A model generated the notes under the pieces. It had not been told where the DNA came from, did not search any database, and saw only the letters and a program-made list of their open reading frames with translations. DNA of 64,000 nt from Mytilisepta virgata (Eukaryota; Mollusca; Bivalvia; Mytilida; Mytilidae): the NCBI GenBank assembly GCA_028015205.1, contig CM051511.1, positions 3,968,001-4,032,000 of the forward strand, in the 5' to 3' direction. How positions within the stretch are numbered: position 1 is the stretch's first letter; each line of letters opens with the position of its first letter. Shown here piece by piece: positions 36,588 to 51,500 of the stretch. The position numbers were made by a program, and so were the translations under genes.

Positions 36588-39500
36588 ATGACAGAAATAA
36601 GAGTAACACCTTTAGGTTCGTCACAAATATATGTTCTGGTGTCTAGATTTCAAAAGAGAGAATATCACTCAAACTCCATAATACCTTAGAGAGCTGTCTT
36701 ATATAACATCTCGCCTACATTGGCAGATTCCACATTTGAAAAATGAACTAATACATGTAATGATGTATATGCAATGTAAAGAATGTGAGATTGACAATAT
36801 AATAGTCCATGGCAAACTTTCACAATATCTTGTGTATTTATGTTGCAATTTTGCTTCAATATAAACCTATTACCTATTCTGTATATTCCACCTTTATCAG
36901 ATGCACCCTAAATATATATGCCTAAACATGATTAAGGTGATGCTGAAAATATATAATAAGTAATTTATTTAATTAATTGATTACATGTATTAGGTAATTT
37001 AATTAATGAGTCCCTCAAAGAATTGTATATGTAATTTTGATTTAACTGAAGATTTTGGGGATGTTATTGTAATTTAATTAACTACTTTTTAAGTAGTTGA
37101 TCCCTGGTATGGTAAGAAGTGAGGGAAGGTAGTAAATGTTAAACTGGATAGTGTTCAATTTAATATTAATTATCTCCCCTACATCACAGCTTAATTGTTG
37201 AAAAGCTATAAGTTATATCACATATCTTGCTTATTGTTTTGCCAATCTAATCATCTGTGTGTTATTTTGTAGGTGCTGGCCAGGGTAAGTTTAAAAATTA
37301 CTAATGTTTTCAAGAAATTTTAATATTTACATTGAATCCTGCCTTAGATTCAGAAATTTATCACTTATGCGAACTGTGAAGGCATCTACAGCTGAACCTA
37401 GTTTTACCTTTATAGGTCTGACAGGGAAAATTTGCTTAAACATTTTAACATTGTTGGATCAGAAATGATGGTCAGACATAGCAGTAAATAAAAAGAAATA
37501 AAAATATCACAAAAACTAATATAAAAATAGATCTATAAATAAGGAAACAATAATGTAGACGAACTGAGAAGATAATTCATATTAGCTTTGTTTTAATTAT
37601 AGAATTTCTGTGTTCAAAACAAATGTAATATAAACACACAAGAAAAACTGAAATACTGGGATTTGAACAAAAAGATAAGAGTGCTTTTATCGTTGTTCTT
37701 CATCTTAAAAAGTCCTTGTTCGGTCTTCAATATTGAAACTAAAGTTGTTTTTTTTTCTTGAAGGATAATTTTACATTTGTCATTGCAGATGTGGGTAGAA
37801 GCTGCATCCTACTCACCATTGGTGGAAAAAATATCATGATGGATTGTGGGATGCATATGGGATATAATGATGATGTAAGTGCAATCTTAGGGATAGAAAT
37901 TTGCCTCTGACAGTATAAATTGGACAGAATATGACTTTGTCTCAGTTAAGAAGGAGATCAATTTTTTTCATGGCATTAAAAACATCTTTCATAAAAATAA
38001 AAGATGTCTTTAATTAAACAACCCAGAACAGAATCTGAAAAGCATGAAAAAAGGTCAGCATTGGATATGATGCATCATGCTCTTAAATTTTTTATCACAT
38101 ATTAAAATGTTCAATAAGCCTTCAAGTAGATACTAATCTTGATTTCAGATTTAATTCATATATTTTCTAAGAACCAAATTTATGCATACTTTTGTTTTAT
38201 GTATTTTAGAGAAGGTTTCCAGACTTTACATATATTACGAAAACAGAGAAGTTAACAGATCATTTGGACTGTGTAATTATAACGTAAGTTTAAAGGTTAG
38301 ATGGCATGTTTTTTTATACTGTAATATCACTTATTTTTAGCTTCCTTTTTGGTTAAATTTGGAATTTCTAGTTTTTCGTCACAAAATTTTTCAAATCGCG
38401 ATTGTTGTGAAGTTTGAACTTTCAACATTATTCCAGAACTGAATTAGATCTAGTCATTATCAAGACTTTAATTCCTTTGAACAAATAAGTGTCTTCATTG
38501 AAAACATAAAAGTAAATGTAATAATAGTACTATTTGTACCAGTTTTGATGCACAAGATGTGCACATTCTGTCCATCTACAACTCATCAGTTGTGCTCATG
38601 GCCTGAAATGTTGAAAATCAAAACAAAAATCCAAAAAGCTGAAGAGCAAAGACTTTTAAGCCGAAACCATCTAAGGGAAAATTTTAAACAAATTTAATCA
38701 ACTTTATGCACCTGAAAGTCTGGTTAAGATAGTTAAAACAAAATCAATTTTGCTATAATTACACTTTCAATTTTGCGTTATCTAACAAGGAAATATAAAA
38801 TTCAATCAATATTACAAAATTAAACAAATTTTACCTCATGATTCATTTTCTTTAACCGATAGATTCAGTTGACATTGATCATATATAAAGACTTAAGAAA
38901 TAACCCAATAAATATTTAGTGGGTGCCATTCCGAAACCTGGTTATGACCATGTGTTGCCTTTATGTCAAAATTTTGAAGTTTGTCGTCTTTGTTGTTTGA
39001 ATTTTATAAATGTTGATGATCAATTCATGAAAAACAAATATAGCAACAACACTGCAAGCATGGGGTTTAATTTTTCCTGTAATACTTACCATTCATTGAA
39101 CAGGACAATCTACATGTATTGCAAGTCAACAATGGTCCCATAACAAGAAAAACCTTATTTTTCATCAGTATTTCAAATTTCCTAAAAAATATGTGTTTTT
39201 TAGTGAAGAAAAATAATGGAAATTACTGTAGTACTTTTATATTTTTCATTCCATGTGTATGTTAAGAAATAAGCATATCTTTTGCCACCATACTAGGAAA
39301 ACAAAGGCCAATAACTCAAAACTACAGAAAGTTGTGATCTGAAAGTCCAGTTGGACAACTATTTAAAATAAAATTATTTATTGAGAACAGTTTAAAAAAA
39401 AGAATTTATGTTCATTATACAGGTAGGGTAAAATATTAATTAGACAAATAGAATTCAGTAAAATTTTAATTGTAAAAAGTACCCAAATCAAATGAAAATT

Positions 39501-42500
39501 TTGAGTTACTCCCCTTTTTACACAAAAGTGTTTATTTTGCACATAAAATTAAACTGGAGGAAGTAAAAAATCACTAGGAAAAGCCTATGTTCAGAAGAAT
39601 ATTCCATTATGCTATTATAATAAGGAAAATAACTCACTAATTTTTTTTAATTTGCTTGTTAGAAATTAATGTGCTAGGGGGTAAGGAAAAAGCAAGACTG
39701 AAAAATTTCAGAATTCTTGTGTAAGATTTTGGTCTTTTACACAGCAAGTCATGCCAGTGAATGTTTGATGTTTTACTCAAAAGTTGTGAAATATCTCTTC
39801 TTGTATCTTTGCCAGTGTTTGATTCTATATAAATTTCTGCCATCAAAAAGTGGTCTTTCAGGACAGTTTGTCTCAAAGAGGTCTGCTTAACATGATTTAT
39901 ATAGAGTTTTTTTATTATATTTCCCAAAGAACCTTTTTTCTCATTGCAATGGCATTTCAAGAATATTTAAAACTTACTATTAGGTTTTAATTAATATTTT
40001 CTGTTCCTTCATTGAAAAATTTAGATTGTTTGAAATGAGGAATGAACTGATTTAAAAAAAATTTTGTTGAAATTGGTAAGAAAGGATATATGGTTTATAA
40101 ATACTTGACACACAACCCCTTTATGATTGGATCAGAGGATTAGTACTTTATTGCTGTTCTTCATTAAAACATCAATACAGAGAAAAATCTTGGTAGTTCA
40201 AAACAGCTCCTTGAACTTATCTGAGCAGAGATTTTTGTTCCTTACAGTTGGAATATATTTGAGTTTTTTTCAAGTGTAAAGAATTTTTAACATAAAATTT
40301 TCATATTTATTTGTAGACATTTTCATTTGGACCATTGTGGTGCTCTACCGTATATGTCTGAGATGGTGGGATATGATGGACCCATCTATATGACACACCC
40401 AACAAAGGCAATATGTCCTATTTTACTGGTAATATATTACTTATACTTTATACAGGTAGATTAGAGCAAAAACAGCTCACTCTCATCAAAGTTAGAGGTT
40501 CTTATCTTCCCTTCTACCCTGGGATGTATCAAGGAGCACTTTTATGTCAAAATGGGAACAACCAAAAACTGATTAACCAGATGCCACTGTCACTCTATTG
40601 CTTATATAAATTAGTGCCAAAATCAAGTAGAGATGATCAAAAATCTTATAAAGCATATTTCAGATTTAAAGACCTTTTGACATTGCTTGCCTCAATGCAG
40701 AAATTTACCATTTTTTTATGCTCAAGATAAACAGAATATTTGTTTCTAAGCCTTTTTGGAATATATTTTATATTCCAAGACAATGTACACATATTCTATA
40801 TATTGTATATATACTGTAGATAATCAGTCCAATACCATTTGGTAACAAAACTTTAAATAAGTCCTTTGTATACCAAAATGCTAATCTTTTATGCCAGAAC
40901 TTCATCAGTTGAACAAATACTGTAAATTGGGAAATTAATGTGATACTTTAACAAGTGGATAAAATGTGATAGGATTTTGATCGAAATAATTAAGACTAAC
41001 ATTAGTAGTTTTGCGAAGTACATTCTGTTATATTTTGTACATGAATTACTTTCATATTTATGGGTTTTATAACATTTGCTATAGGAAATGCAGATAGTCA
41101 TTTCTGAATTTCTAATTTTCAACTAAAATTTGATCATTCTTTTTTTTTTTATTTAATTTGATAAAAATAATTCTTTATTTATTTATTTTATTTATTTTTT
41201 ATATTCATTTTATTAGCTCACCTGGCCCAAAGGGCCAGGTGAGCTATTGTCATCACCCGTCGTCCTTTGTCGTCGTCGTCTTTCCTGGATAGCCACCAGA
41301 GCCAAACAGTTAAACATAGGACTCTATGGGAAATTTACTTAAAGATCTTCTTTTTCGAAACCACATGGCCAGTTGGAACAAAACTTGGCAGCTATGGTCC
41401 TTAGTTGGTCCTCTTTCAGAATTATATCTGATGACCCTGTTCACTATCCAAGATTGCTGCCAGAGCAGAACTTAGTTTAACATAGGACCTAATGGGAGAG
41501 TTCACTGAAAGATCTTGTTTGAAACCAGTGAGCCATTGGAACTTGACAACAATGTTTCAGACTGTCTGTCAAGATGGACATAGTCCAGGTGAGCGATACA
41601 GGCTCCTGGGAGCCTCTAGTTTATTTATTTATTTATTTATTTACAAGTTTGACCGTTTATATAAATATACGACGTAATTTATTGTATTTTTCTATAAAAA
41701 AAATCATTTAATAAATTTTTTCAATGAAAGATGTTAAGTAGTTGTTATTCTGGACTGGAATTTATAAGTAATATTACAATGTCTAGCGTAAGTTAATTAA
41801 GAAAAAATACCATGTGATTCAAGTCAATGTTTAAAATGTATTGCCGGGACAATATAAACAAGCACTATCTTTAAAAAAAAAAGACGACGTAGTGTCCCTA
41901 ACTGTATTTATTTCTCCATTCTTCTATAATAATAATGCGTACGTCGGCCATTCTTAGTTGAAATTGCATTTCAAGGATTTATTTACAGTACATGTATATA
42001 CATGTATCATACAATTCGGAATTTTTATACATAAAATTTGAAAAACAATATTTCAACAATAAAACTCCCACCACCAGTTCCGCCGACGGGTTTGTCTACG
42101 ACGGACGACGACATTGGAGATGCCATAAACGTAGGCTAATTGAAATATTTAATTTTAAACATAAATTTTCAAATGATAGAATTACACTGTCTTTTTTTTC
42201 ATGGTAAATACCAGCAAATGTCTCGTCACACCTAAACAGTGTTGTCCGGTATAAAGTTATGTATTATAGATTTAACGTGGATGTAAGTTTTCCGAGAAGT
42301 TTTCAACTTTAAATAGAAATGTATTCAGCGGCATAAGATAAAGAAGTATGAATTTGGAATCCTGCCAACCAAACTACATTTAAAAAGGGAAATTAAAGTG
42401 GAAATTGAATTCAAATTAATTTTGTTAAGATTCGGTTGAAATAGAACATTTTTTCCTGGATTTCTAAAATAGACGAAAATAAGAATAAAAACAATTCAAC

Positions 42501-45500
42501 ATGTTCAAAACGAAACTTTTAATTTGTTAAGTTTTCCACAGTCCCGTGCGTCGATCTGTCTAGCTATCTTTAGCCCAGAAATTCATTTAGTTAAGATCAA
42601 CAAAAAAGTACTTGAAAAAAGGGATTTTTGTCCATGAATACTGCTTGAACTGCATTCATATTAAAAAATATTTTGTAATTAAAAATAATCCATTTTTTAC
42701 ACTTCTTACTGCAGTTTCTTGTGGCATACGATCTATAAATAGAAATATAAACGTATATACATACAGTTTTGTCTCAATTCATTGACGCGGACGTAATTGA
42801 TCAACACTGTGTTGACCCACATCTTTGAAATGCCGATTCTTTAAATCAGAGCTGTATTTATTAACTAATTAGAATGGTTGACCTTTTGAATGTCGTTTTT
42901 CAAGTTTTAAAAAAATGAATAAAGTTTTTAAAATTGTGAAAAGTGATAGCTTTTCAAAACCAGAGGTTGGGGCACATTTAGCCGATAGTAGAACATTCGT
43001 GTCTATTCGAACATCACAATTTTCCTCAATGTTATTAGATTCGGTAGCAAGCGTTGCCAACGAGGGAGCCAAGATTGCAAACAAAATATTCGGAATATCG
43101 CTAGATCTTTCACGTGCAGGCTTGTAGCTGCCTATATATAGCTATGACATCATTGACATGTTGGGAGAATTTCAATCTGTGAGCAGATTTTTTTTTCAAA
43201 AAGAGCTTCTTATAGTACAAAAATAATAAAAATCGAAACAATCGATTCTTGCTTTTCAACTTAGGGTCGTTATGAACTATGAATTATGTATCATACCTTC
43301 TATATAGAGGCCCACATTTTAAGTTTCAAAAATCCTTTTATTTATTTGCATGTTTATGAAATGAGGGATGAGTAGTGAAAAATTAATGAAAACGGAACGA
43401 CTCCGATTCTAAAAACGGATATTAGATATACTGTATATTTTGGTTGATATAAATATATACGATGTTATATTTTTGTCCAGTTTCCAATATTAAATAATAA
43501 AAATGAGAAGGTATTTACCTTACAGCTCCATTTTCCGGCGATGCTGAAATGTATAAATGATATAAAACAAGATAAGCGTCTTTGACCTACTTTATTTCTT
43601 TATTCGGATACTTGCGGATATCTTCTCAAAGTTCAACGGAAATATTAGAAAAGAACCCGGATAGAACCAAGAAGTTGGGTTCCTATAACCAAACAACCCA
43701 GATGTTGAACCAGTTACCATGGTTTCGAACCAAAGAACCCGGATAGAACCAAGGTTCAGAACCAAAAGACCCGGATGGAACCAAGGTTTTGAACCAGAGT
43801 GCCCGGATAGAACCTAACTGCATTCGGAAATCTCATGACTTTTTATACCTTCAACGTATTTTCCAAATCATTTATTTATTTAGTATATTTATATATAATT
43901 TTTATTTATTTATTTATTTATTTTATTTATTTTTATTTATTTTATTTATTTATTTATTTTTTTTTTTTTTTAGCTCACCTGACCCAAAGGGTCAAGTGAG
44001 CTTTTCTCATCACTTGGCGTCCGTCGTCCGTCGGCGTCCGTCGTCCGTTAACTTTTACAAAAATCTTCTCCTCTGAAACTACTCGGCCAAATTGAACCAA
44101 ACTTAGCCACAAGCATCATTAGGGTATCTAGTTAAAAAAATGTGTCCGATGACCCCGCCTGCCAACAAACATGGCCGACATGGCTAAAAATAGAACATAG
44201 GGGTAAACTGCAGTTTTTGTCTTATATCTCAAAAACTAAAGCAATTAGAGCAAAACTGACATGGGGTAAAAATGTTCATCAGGTCAAGATCTACCTGTCG
44301 TGAAATTTTCAGACGATTCGGTCAACCCTTTGTTGGGTTATTGCCCCTGAATTGTTAATTTTAAGGAAATTTTGCAGTTTTAGGTTATTATCTTGAATAT
44401 TATTATAGATAAAGACAAATTGTAAACAGCAAAAATGTTCAACAAAGTAAGATCTACAAATAAGTCAACATGACCAAAATCGTTGATTGACCCCTTATAG
44501 GAGTTTTTGCCCTTTAAAGACGGCATCCAGCAATAAACTTTCCTTTAAAGATCTTTTCCTCTCAAACCACTGGGCCAAATGAGACCAAACTTTGGTAGAA
44601 TGGTCCTTGGGTGGCCCCCTTCCAAAATTATGTCTGGCATCCCCGACTTCCAACCGAGATGGCTGCTGTTACTAAAAATAGAAAAAAAGGGGGGTGACTT
44701 TCAAAAATCATCTTATATGAAACTACAAGTCCAGTTGCAACCAAAGTTGGCAGTAATAGTTCTTAGGAGGTTCTCTTTCAGAAATATGTCCAATGACCCG
44801 GGCTGTTAACCAAGATGGCCGCCACAGCCGAACTAAGTTTAACATAGGGCTTTATGGGAAAATTCATTGAAAAATCTTCTTGTCTTAAACCACTTGACCA
44901 ATTGGAACCAGACTTGGCAGCAATGGTCCTTAGATGGTCCTCTTACAGAGGTGTGTCCGATGACCCGGACTGTCAACCAAGATTGCGGCCACAACCGAAC
45001 TTAGTTTAACATAGGGCCCTATAGGAAAATTCATCGAAAAATCTTCTTGTCTGAAACCACTTGACATATTGGAGCCAGACTTGGCGGCATTGGTCCATAG
45101 GAGGTTTTTTTTCAGAAATGTGTCTGATTTCGTAGACTATGAACCAAGATGGCCGCCACAGCAGAACTTAGTTTAACATAGGACCCTATGGGAAAATCAC
45201 TCAAAAATCTTCTCGTTTGAAACAACTAAGCCAATTAGAATTAGACTTGGTAGCAATGGTCCTTAGATGGTCCTTTTTCAGAATTTTGTGCGATGACCCA
45301 GACTGTCAACCAAGATGGCCGCCACACCCAAACTTAGTTTAACATAGGGCCCTATGGAAAAATTCATTGAAAAATCTTCTTATCTGAAACCACTTGACAT
45401 ATTGGAGCCAGACTTGGCAGCATTGGTCCTTAGGAGGTCCTCTTTCAGAATGTGTCCGATTTCGTGGCCTGTGAACCAAGATGGCTGCCACAGCAGATCT

Positions 45501-48500
45501 TAGTTTAACATAGGACCCTATGGGAAATTCACTCAAAAATCTTCTCGTCTGAAACCACTAAGCCAATTAGAATTAGACTTGGTAGCAATGGTCCTTAGAT
45601 GGTCCTCTTTCAGAATTTTGTGTGATGACTCGGACTGTCAACCAAGATGGCCGCCACAACCGAACTTAGTTTAACATAGGGTCCTCTTTCAGAATTTTGT
45701 GTGATGACTCGGACTGTCAACCAAGATGGCTGCCACAACCGAACTTAGTTTAACATAGGGCCCTATAGAAAAATTCATTGAAAAATCTTGTCTGAAACCA
45801 CTTGACATATTGGAGCCAGACTTGGCAGCATTGGTCCTTAGGAGGTCCTCTTTCAGAAATATGTCCGATCACTCAGATTTTCAACCAAGACTGCTGCCAC
45901 ACCGACCTTTGTTAAATATTGGACCCTATAGGAAAATTCATTTAAAAATCTTCTAGTCTGAAACCGCTTAGCCAGTTGGAACAAGACTTAGCAGAAATGG
46001 TCCTTAGATGGTTCTCTTTTAGAAACTGGACTGTCAACCAAGATGACTGCCACAGCTGAAATTAGTTTAACATAGAATCCTATAGAAAAACCAGCCAAAT
46101 TGACTGCAACACTTAAATTTTTAGGTCTGTTCAAGGTGAAAAGTTAAATCCAGGTGAGCGATACAGGCTCTTGAGAGCCTCTAGTTTATTCATTCATCTA
46201 GTTATTTTTGTATAATTGGTAGGAAGATTACAGAAAGATAACAGTTGACAGGAAAGGGGAGACAAATTTCTTCACATCAGAGATGATTAAACAGTGTATG
46301 AAGAAAGTGGTCGCTGTAAATCTTCATGAGGTTATCAAGGTAATATGTGTGAAACAAATTAAAACATTTTGGGATATTCATTGGTTCCCATTGTATACAA
46401 ACATAGAACAAATTTGTCTAGGGGTATATTGTGAGCCCTTTATTGATGAACTGAAATGTTTAACACCATTGAAAATGACCACTAAAACACAAGTATGGAA
46501 TATTCAAAAAAGAGGTAGAAGGATAATGAACTCAAGATTCAATGATGATAATAATAAAAAATGGAAATTCACTGAAAATTGATTTTTCTGGTTTGAAAAA
46601 TTGCTGACATAGAATGTTGCAAGGGGTTCTGCTTGTTGATAATAGGTTATTTTATATTGATTGGAAGAAGAGAAGAGGATGAAAATGATTTGGAAACAAG
46701 TCCATGTACTTAATTAATAATATAAATCTTCATTTCCTAAATATCTGACCATTAAATAAAAGTAGAAACAAAAAATAATAAAAGATCCTCAGTGCTTTAA
46801 TATTTTGTATAAAGAGAACAAAAAAGTTTTTGTAGTAACTTTCTAGAAAAAGTATTTTTTTTCTTCTTTTTTTCTCAAAACTTGTATTAAGTAAGACCAG
46901 TTCTTGCTTTATTTCATTAAATTATTAGTATGTATCAAGTATTACTATTCTGATTTTTGTGAAAAGGTTGATGATGAGTTAGAGATAAAAGCATATTATG
47001 CCGGACATGTCCTGGGAGCAGCCATGTTCCACGTCAGAGTAGGACAACAATCTATGGTCTATACTGTGAGTAAAGTGCATGGGTCAGTTTTTAAAAAATT
47101 TTAGATCAAATTATGATTCATTAATGATTCTTTGCTTAATGTACAATGACAAATATCAGATTCATTTTCGGGATGAAAATCAGTCCAACAAATATATATC
47201 AAAAGTTATTCAGTAATGTTGGCAGGTCATGGCACAAGGAATTTTAACTGCGGGTGCTGGAAAGTGGATTGGAGCAGATAATAGAGTTTTCTGTAGCGGC
47301 CATTAGACTACCTTGGTTTCTTATTCTACAGAACTAGGCACTTGTGGTGGATCACGGGAACTCCATTCACAGAGCTGCCTAGCGTGTCCCCAGGTGGCAG
47401 ATAGGGGAGACCTTCTCATTGAGGGGTTGTCAGGTCATAATAGGGAAAGCCTGACCGCAGGCCATAGTGGGTAACGTGTTTGGATAATGCCACACTACCT
47501 GCACGTTAAAGACCCCTCTTGTAGTTGTTAAAAAAAAAAGGAGTAGGCTGATGGCCACTACAGAAGGCTAAATTATCCGACCCTACCCAATCATCATCCT
47601 TTTACAGTGGCAGTCAAAATTGGTTCCCATTTGTGTCCCGACCCACCCCTATTTGAATTGTTCGATAAATTGAACTGGTTCTCGTTATGAAGAAGGATGA
47701 AATATTTGCCACGGAACGTTAAGCAACAAACAATCAATCAATATTCTACAGAAAAGGATTTTCTCCAAACACATCACCTGCCAAGCTTTCTGTCTCATAA
47801 AGTAAACTTTATTTTTTTCTGAAGTTAAAATAGTGAAAAGTTTTTAAATTTGCTACTTTTATTTTTAAATTTTCAATAAAAATTCCAAAACACATTGATT
47901 AATTTTTTGGTCAAGTTGTAGTAGATTTAGCTGAAATAATATAATATATGCCTTACTTTTGTAGGGAGACTATAATATGACACCTGATCGACATTTGGGG
48001 GCAGCCTGGATTGACAAATGTCGGCCAGACCTTCTTATTACAGAATCAACTTATGCCACAACAATAAGAGATTCCAAACGATGTCGAGAGAGGGATTTCC
48101 TAAAGAAAGTTCATTCTTGTGTTGAAAAAGGGGGAAAGGTAAAATTATTTTGGTTAATTTCAGTAATTTTCTATTCTATTAAAATTTAAATAGATTAAAA
48201 TTGGATATGAATACAAAATAAGAAACAGTTATCTCCCTTTAGCAAGTTTACTAATTGGAAATAATGAAATAACCTCCCCTCGGTTACTTGGTAATGTTTT
48301 TTATACTTGACACAGAAATCTCTGCATACATGTGACAGAAGTTAACGCAAAGGAAAAACACTTTTATAGCTATTCTTCATTGTTGAGGGTTCAACAAAGA
48401 GAAAAATCTACATGTAATTCAAGTTCAACATATCCCCAGCAACAGTTTGTGCTGATTTATTCAAATTATGGCTTATCATTTATTCTTTAGTTAATGTATT

Positions 48501-51500
48501 CCTTAAAAGCAATATTTTATATGTATTGGACATGTCCCTTGGGGCTTTAGGCAGATGGTGGTATATCTAACATATGCCATAATACTTTGCAAAGTGCAGA
48601 TGGTGGCTTTTAATAATTCTGAATTGGGAGCTTTAAGAAATTTCGTTTTTTCCAATCATGATAAAGTATGATAAATGCAGGATATATGGTTACATTTTAT
48701 TGAATCTTTGTATAAGTATTGGTAAATTCACATAGAATAGAGAACTAAAACAGGGAATGTGTCAAAGAGACAACATACTGACCAAAGAGCAGAAAACAGC
48801 CTGAGGGTACTAATGGGTCTTCAACGCAGCTAGAAAATCCGGCACCCAGATTTATTATCAGAGTAAAAATGGTTAAGGAGACTGCATTATTAAAGTTACG
48901 AAGTTTGTAACTGTGAAATAATCTTCTTGTTTTACAGGTGTTAATACCAGTATTTGCCTTAGGAAGAGCCCAGGAGTTGTGTATATTGTTAGAGAGTTAT
49001 TGGGATAGAATGAATCTCAAAGTTCCTATCTACTTTTCACTAGGCTTAACAGAAAAGGTCAGTACAATACGTTTGTTCATGTCCTCTTTTGATGAGAAAA
49101 GAAAGAGCATATGGTGCAAAAATGTCATCCTTGCTGTGTGTCAAACATTAACTGCAACTTATTTTTCAGGAATACATGTATCTCAAAAATTTTTTCTAAA
49201 ATATATAAAGTAAAATTTGTAATTGTATCATAAGATATATGTGTGTTTCCGGTTACCCAATCGACCTCATTTTCAGCTGCAATCTCAAACATTTTATTGA
49301 CGTCAGGATCAGGGAAAAAAATCCAGATTTTATTGTTTTTTCCAGAAAAAGTTTTTTATTGTCTCGCTGGCAGCTACGGCGGCATGAACTTTTTCAAAAC
49401 TTTAATAACTTTGCAAATATAAAACCTACAATTAAGATTTATGGTCCACAGATAGCTTATCATATAAGGTTTGCCACAGTATTCTGACCTCATTTTTATG
49501 GTCTGACTTCATAAACATAAATGTAAAATCTGTGTCCAAGTTTTGTGCTTAAATCCATTTCTCAGCAACTATAATACCTAGGCCAACAATATTTGGTCTA
49601 CAGATAGTTCTTAGTAAGTACATGCCAGTCTGACACCTTGCTTGTGACCTTGACCTCAATTCATGCTTGAGTGACTATGTCACATTTTCGTGGTTAAGTC
49701 TATTTCTCAGCAACTAGAAAACCTAGACCCACCATATTTGGTCAATAGATAGTTCTTGGTGGGTACATGTCAGTCTGACATATGCCTTTTGGCCTTGACC
49801 TCAATTTCATGCTTGAGTGACTTGTGTCACATTTTTCGCGATTAAATCATTTCTCTGAAACTGTAATACCTAGACCCACCATATTTGGTCGATTGATAGA
49901 TCTTGGTGGGTACATGCCAGTCTGACACTTGCCTGTGGACCTTGACCTTAATTTCATGGTTGAGTGACTTTCATCCAAGTTTCTTGATTAAGGCGATTTT
50001 TCAGCAACTGTAATACCTAGATCCACCGTGTTTGGTCTATAGATAGTTCTTAGTGGGTACATGCAAGTCTGATACCTGTCCCTGGACTTTGACCTCAATT
50101 GCTTGCTTGAGTGACTTTGTAACATTTTTGAGATTAGGTCCATTTCTTAGCAACTTTAATACCTAGATGCACCATATTTGGTCAATAGATAGTTCTTAGT
50201 CTGACACCTATCTCTGGACCCTGACCTCAACTTCATGCTTGAGTGACTTGTGCTACCGTATTTTACGGTGTATAGGTCGATATTTTTTTCCCAGAAAATT
50301 GTTTGGTCAACCTATACGGTGTTTCGACCTATCTGTGTCCAAAATCGAAAATTGTCTTGGGGAAAAATACCCACCGGCAAGAAAAATAGTCACAGAATTT
50401 GATTTGTTTTTTGTAGAGCTTGCTGGCAAAGATTTTTGGAGCAATGGTACTGCTGGGATGGCTGCCGTTTATATTAACAATGTAATTAAGTCAAATAAAA
50501 TATATTTAACATGAATTTGTGTTGTTTATTTTTACGATTTTGTCAAGGAGGAACTGCATCATGTAACAATAAAAAAAAAAATATTCGGGACAACTACGAA
50601 TAAAATACGTTTTTTATTGGGATGGAAACATAATTTATGCATTTTTTTTATAAATAAATGTAGTTTCAGAAATGTGAGAATAATAATATTTTTAATCACT
50701 AAAGACAACTGTTCATTGAATACCCAATGAAATCTGGATTAACAAGTTTGTTTTGATTGTTTTAATAAAGAACAATAACTCTTATTCACACCTGCGCAAT
50801 GATTCACCGGTTTGAAAAAACATGGCGAGTAAACACATGTCAATCGAGTGGAAAGTCAAATTTTACATTTGTTGTCAAGGTTTTTTATTTCAGAAACTTA
50901 TTGTTTGTCTAAAAAAAAAGAAAACAAACAACACTAGGTCCCAATTATTTTTATGATGGATACAGAGTTACTGAGCTAATACTTACCCATACTTACCGAT
51001 GTTTTTCTGTGTCTAGAAGTCGTTCATCTCCGATCGACCTATACGACGCCTCGACCTATCTGATACTGAATCCCAACTTTTACCCCAAAAAGAGCAATTC
51101 GACCTATACGGCCTATCGACCTAAACACCGTAAAATACGGTACATTTTTGAGATTAAGTCCATTTCTTAACAACTGTATTACCTAAGCCAATCATATTTG
51201 GTCTGTAGGTAGTTATTAGTGGATACATGCCAGTCTAACACCTGTCAGCTGAACTTGACCTGAATTTCATGCTTGAGTGATATAATATACATTTTCATGA
51301 TTTAGTCTATTTCTCAGCAACTGTACTACATTTGTAACGAGACCTACAGTATTTGGTTGATAGAAGTTCTTAGTATATACCAAGAACATCTGACACCTTA
51401 CCTTTGACCTCTATTTCATGCATGACTGACGTGTTTCGCATTTTGGGATAATATCCATTTCTCAGCAACTGCAATATGTAGACCAACCATATTTCATCAA

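Larger units (their letters stand above)
40429..46222 (+). other. INTS11 intron 5, 5.8 kb, repeat-rich
   Basis: It contains two hairpin-headed elements (41214-41619 and 43971-46184), TTTA microsatellites and a small minisatellite at 43650-43815. 41640-43560 is otherwise unassigned; an ORF at 42915-43127 is discussed under findings. Confidence 0.6.
37789..49057 (+). other. INTS11: INTS11 metallo-beta-lactamase part, exons 3-9
   Basis: These exons carry the zinc-binding motifs in the canonical order and at the same residue numbers as human INTS11: DCGMHMG near 34-40, HFHLDH at 68-73 split across the exon 4/5 border, the H157 motif [13 protein letters not shown]178 in GDYNM, and E203 in [10 protein letters not shown]. 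The exon 9 motif [15 protein letters not shown] opens the beta-CASP insertion. All ligands expected for two zinc ions on this side are present, so catalytic activity is predicted, unlike the inactive partner INTS9. Confidence 0.93.

Noticed and set aside
39637..39960. 107-codon ORF on the minus strand in INTS11 intron 4
   Set aside because: No recognisable family, no splice context, and of a length possible by chance in this much sequence.
40413..40730. 105-codon ORF
   Set aside because: It begins in the last bases of INTS11 exon 5 out of frame and runs into intron 5.
45339..45536. 65-codon minus-strand ORF, and similar ones at 60181-60876
   Set aside because: They are frames through the tandem cores or tails of hairpin-headed repeats, recurring in different units.
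46283..46582. 99-codon ORF
   Set aside because: Its first 19 codons are INTS11 exon 6 in its own frame; the rest is read-through into intron 6.
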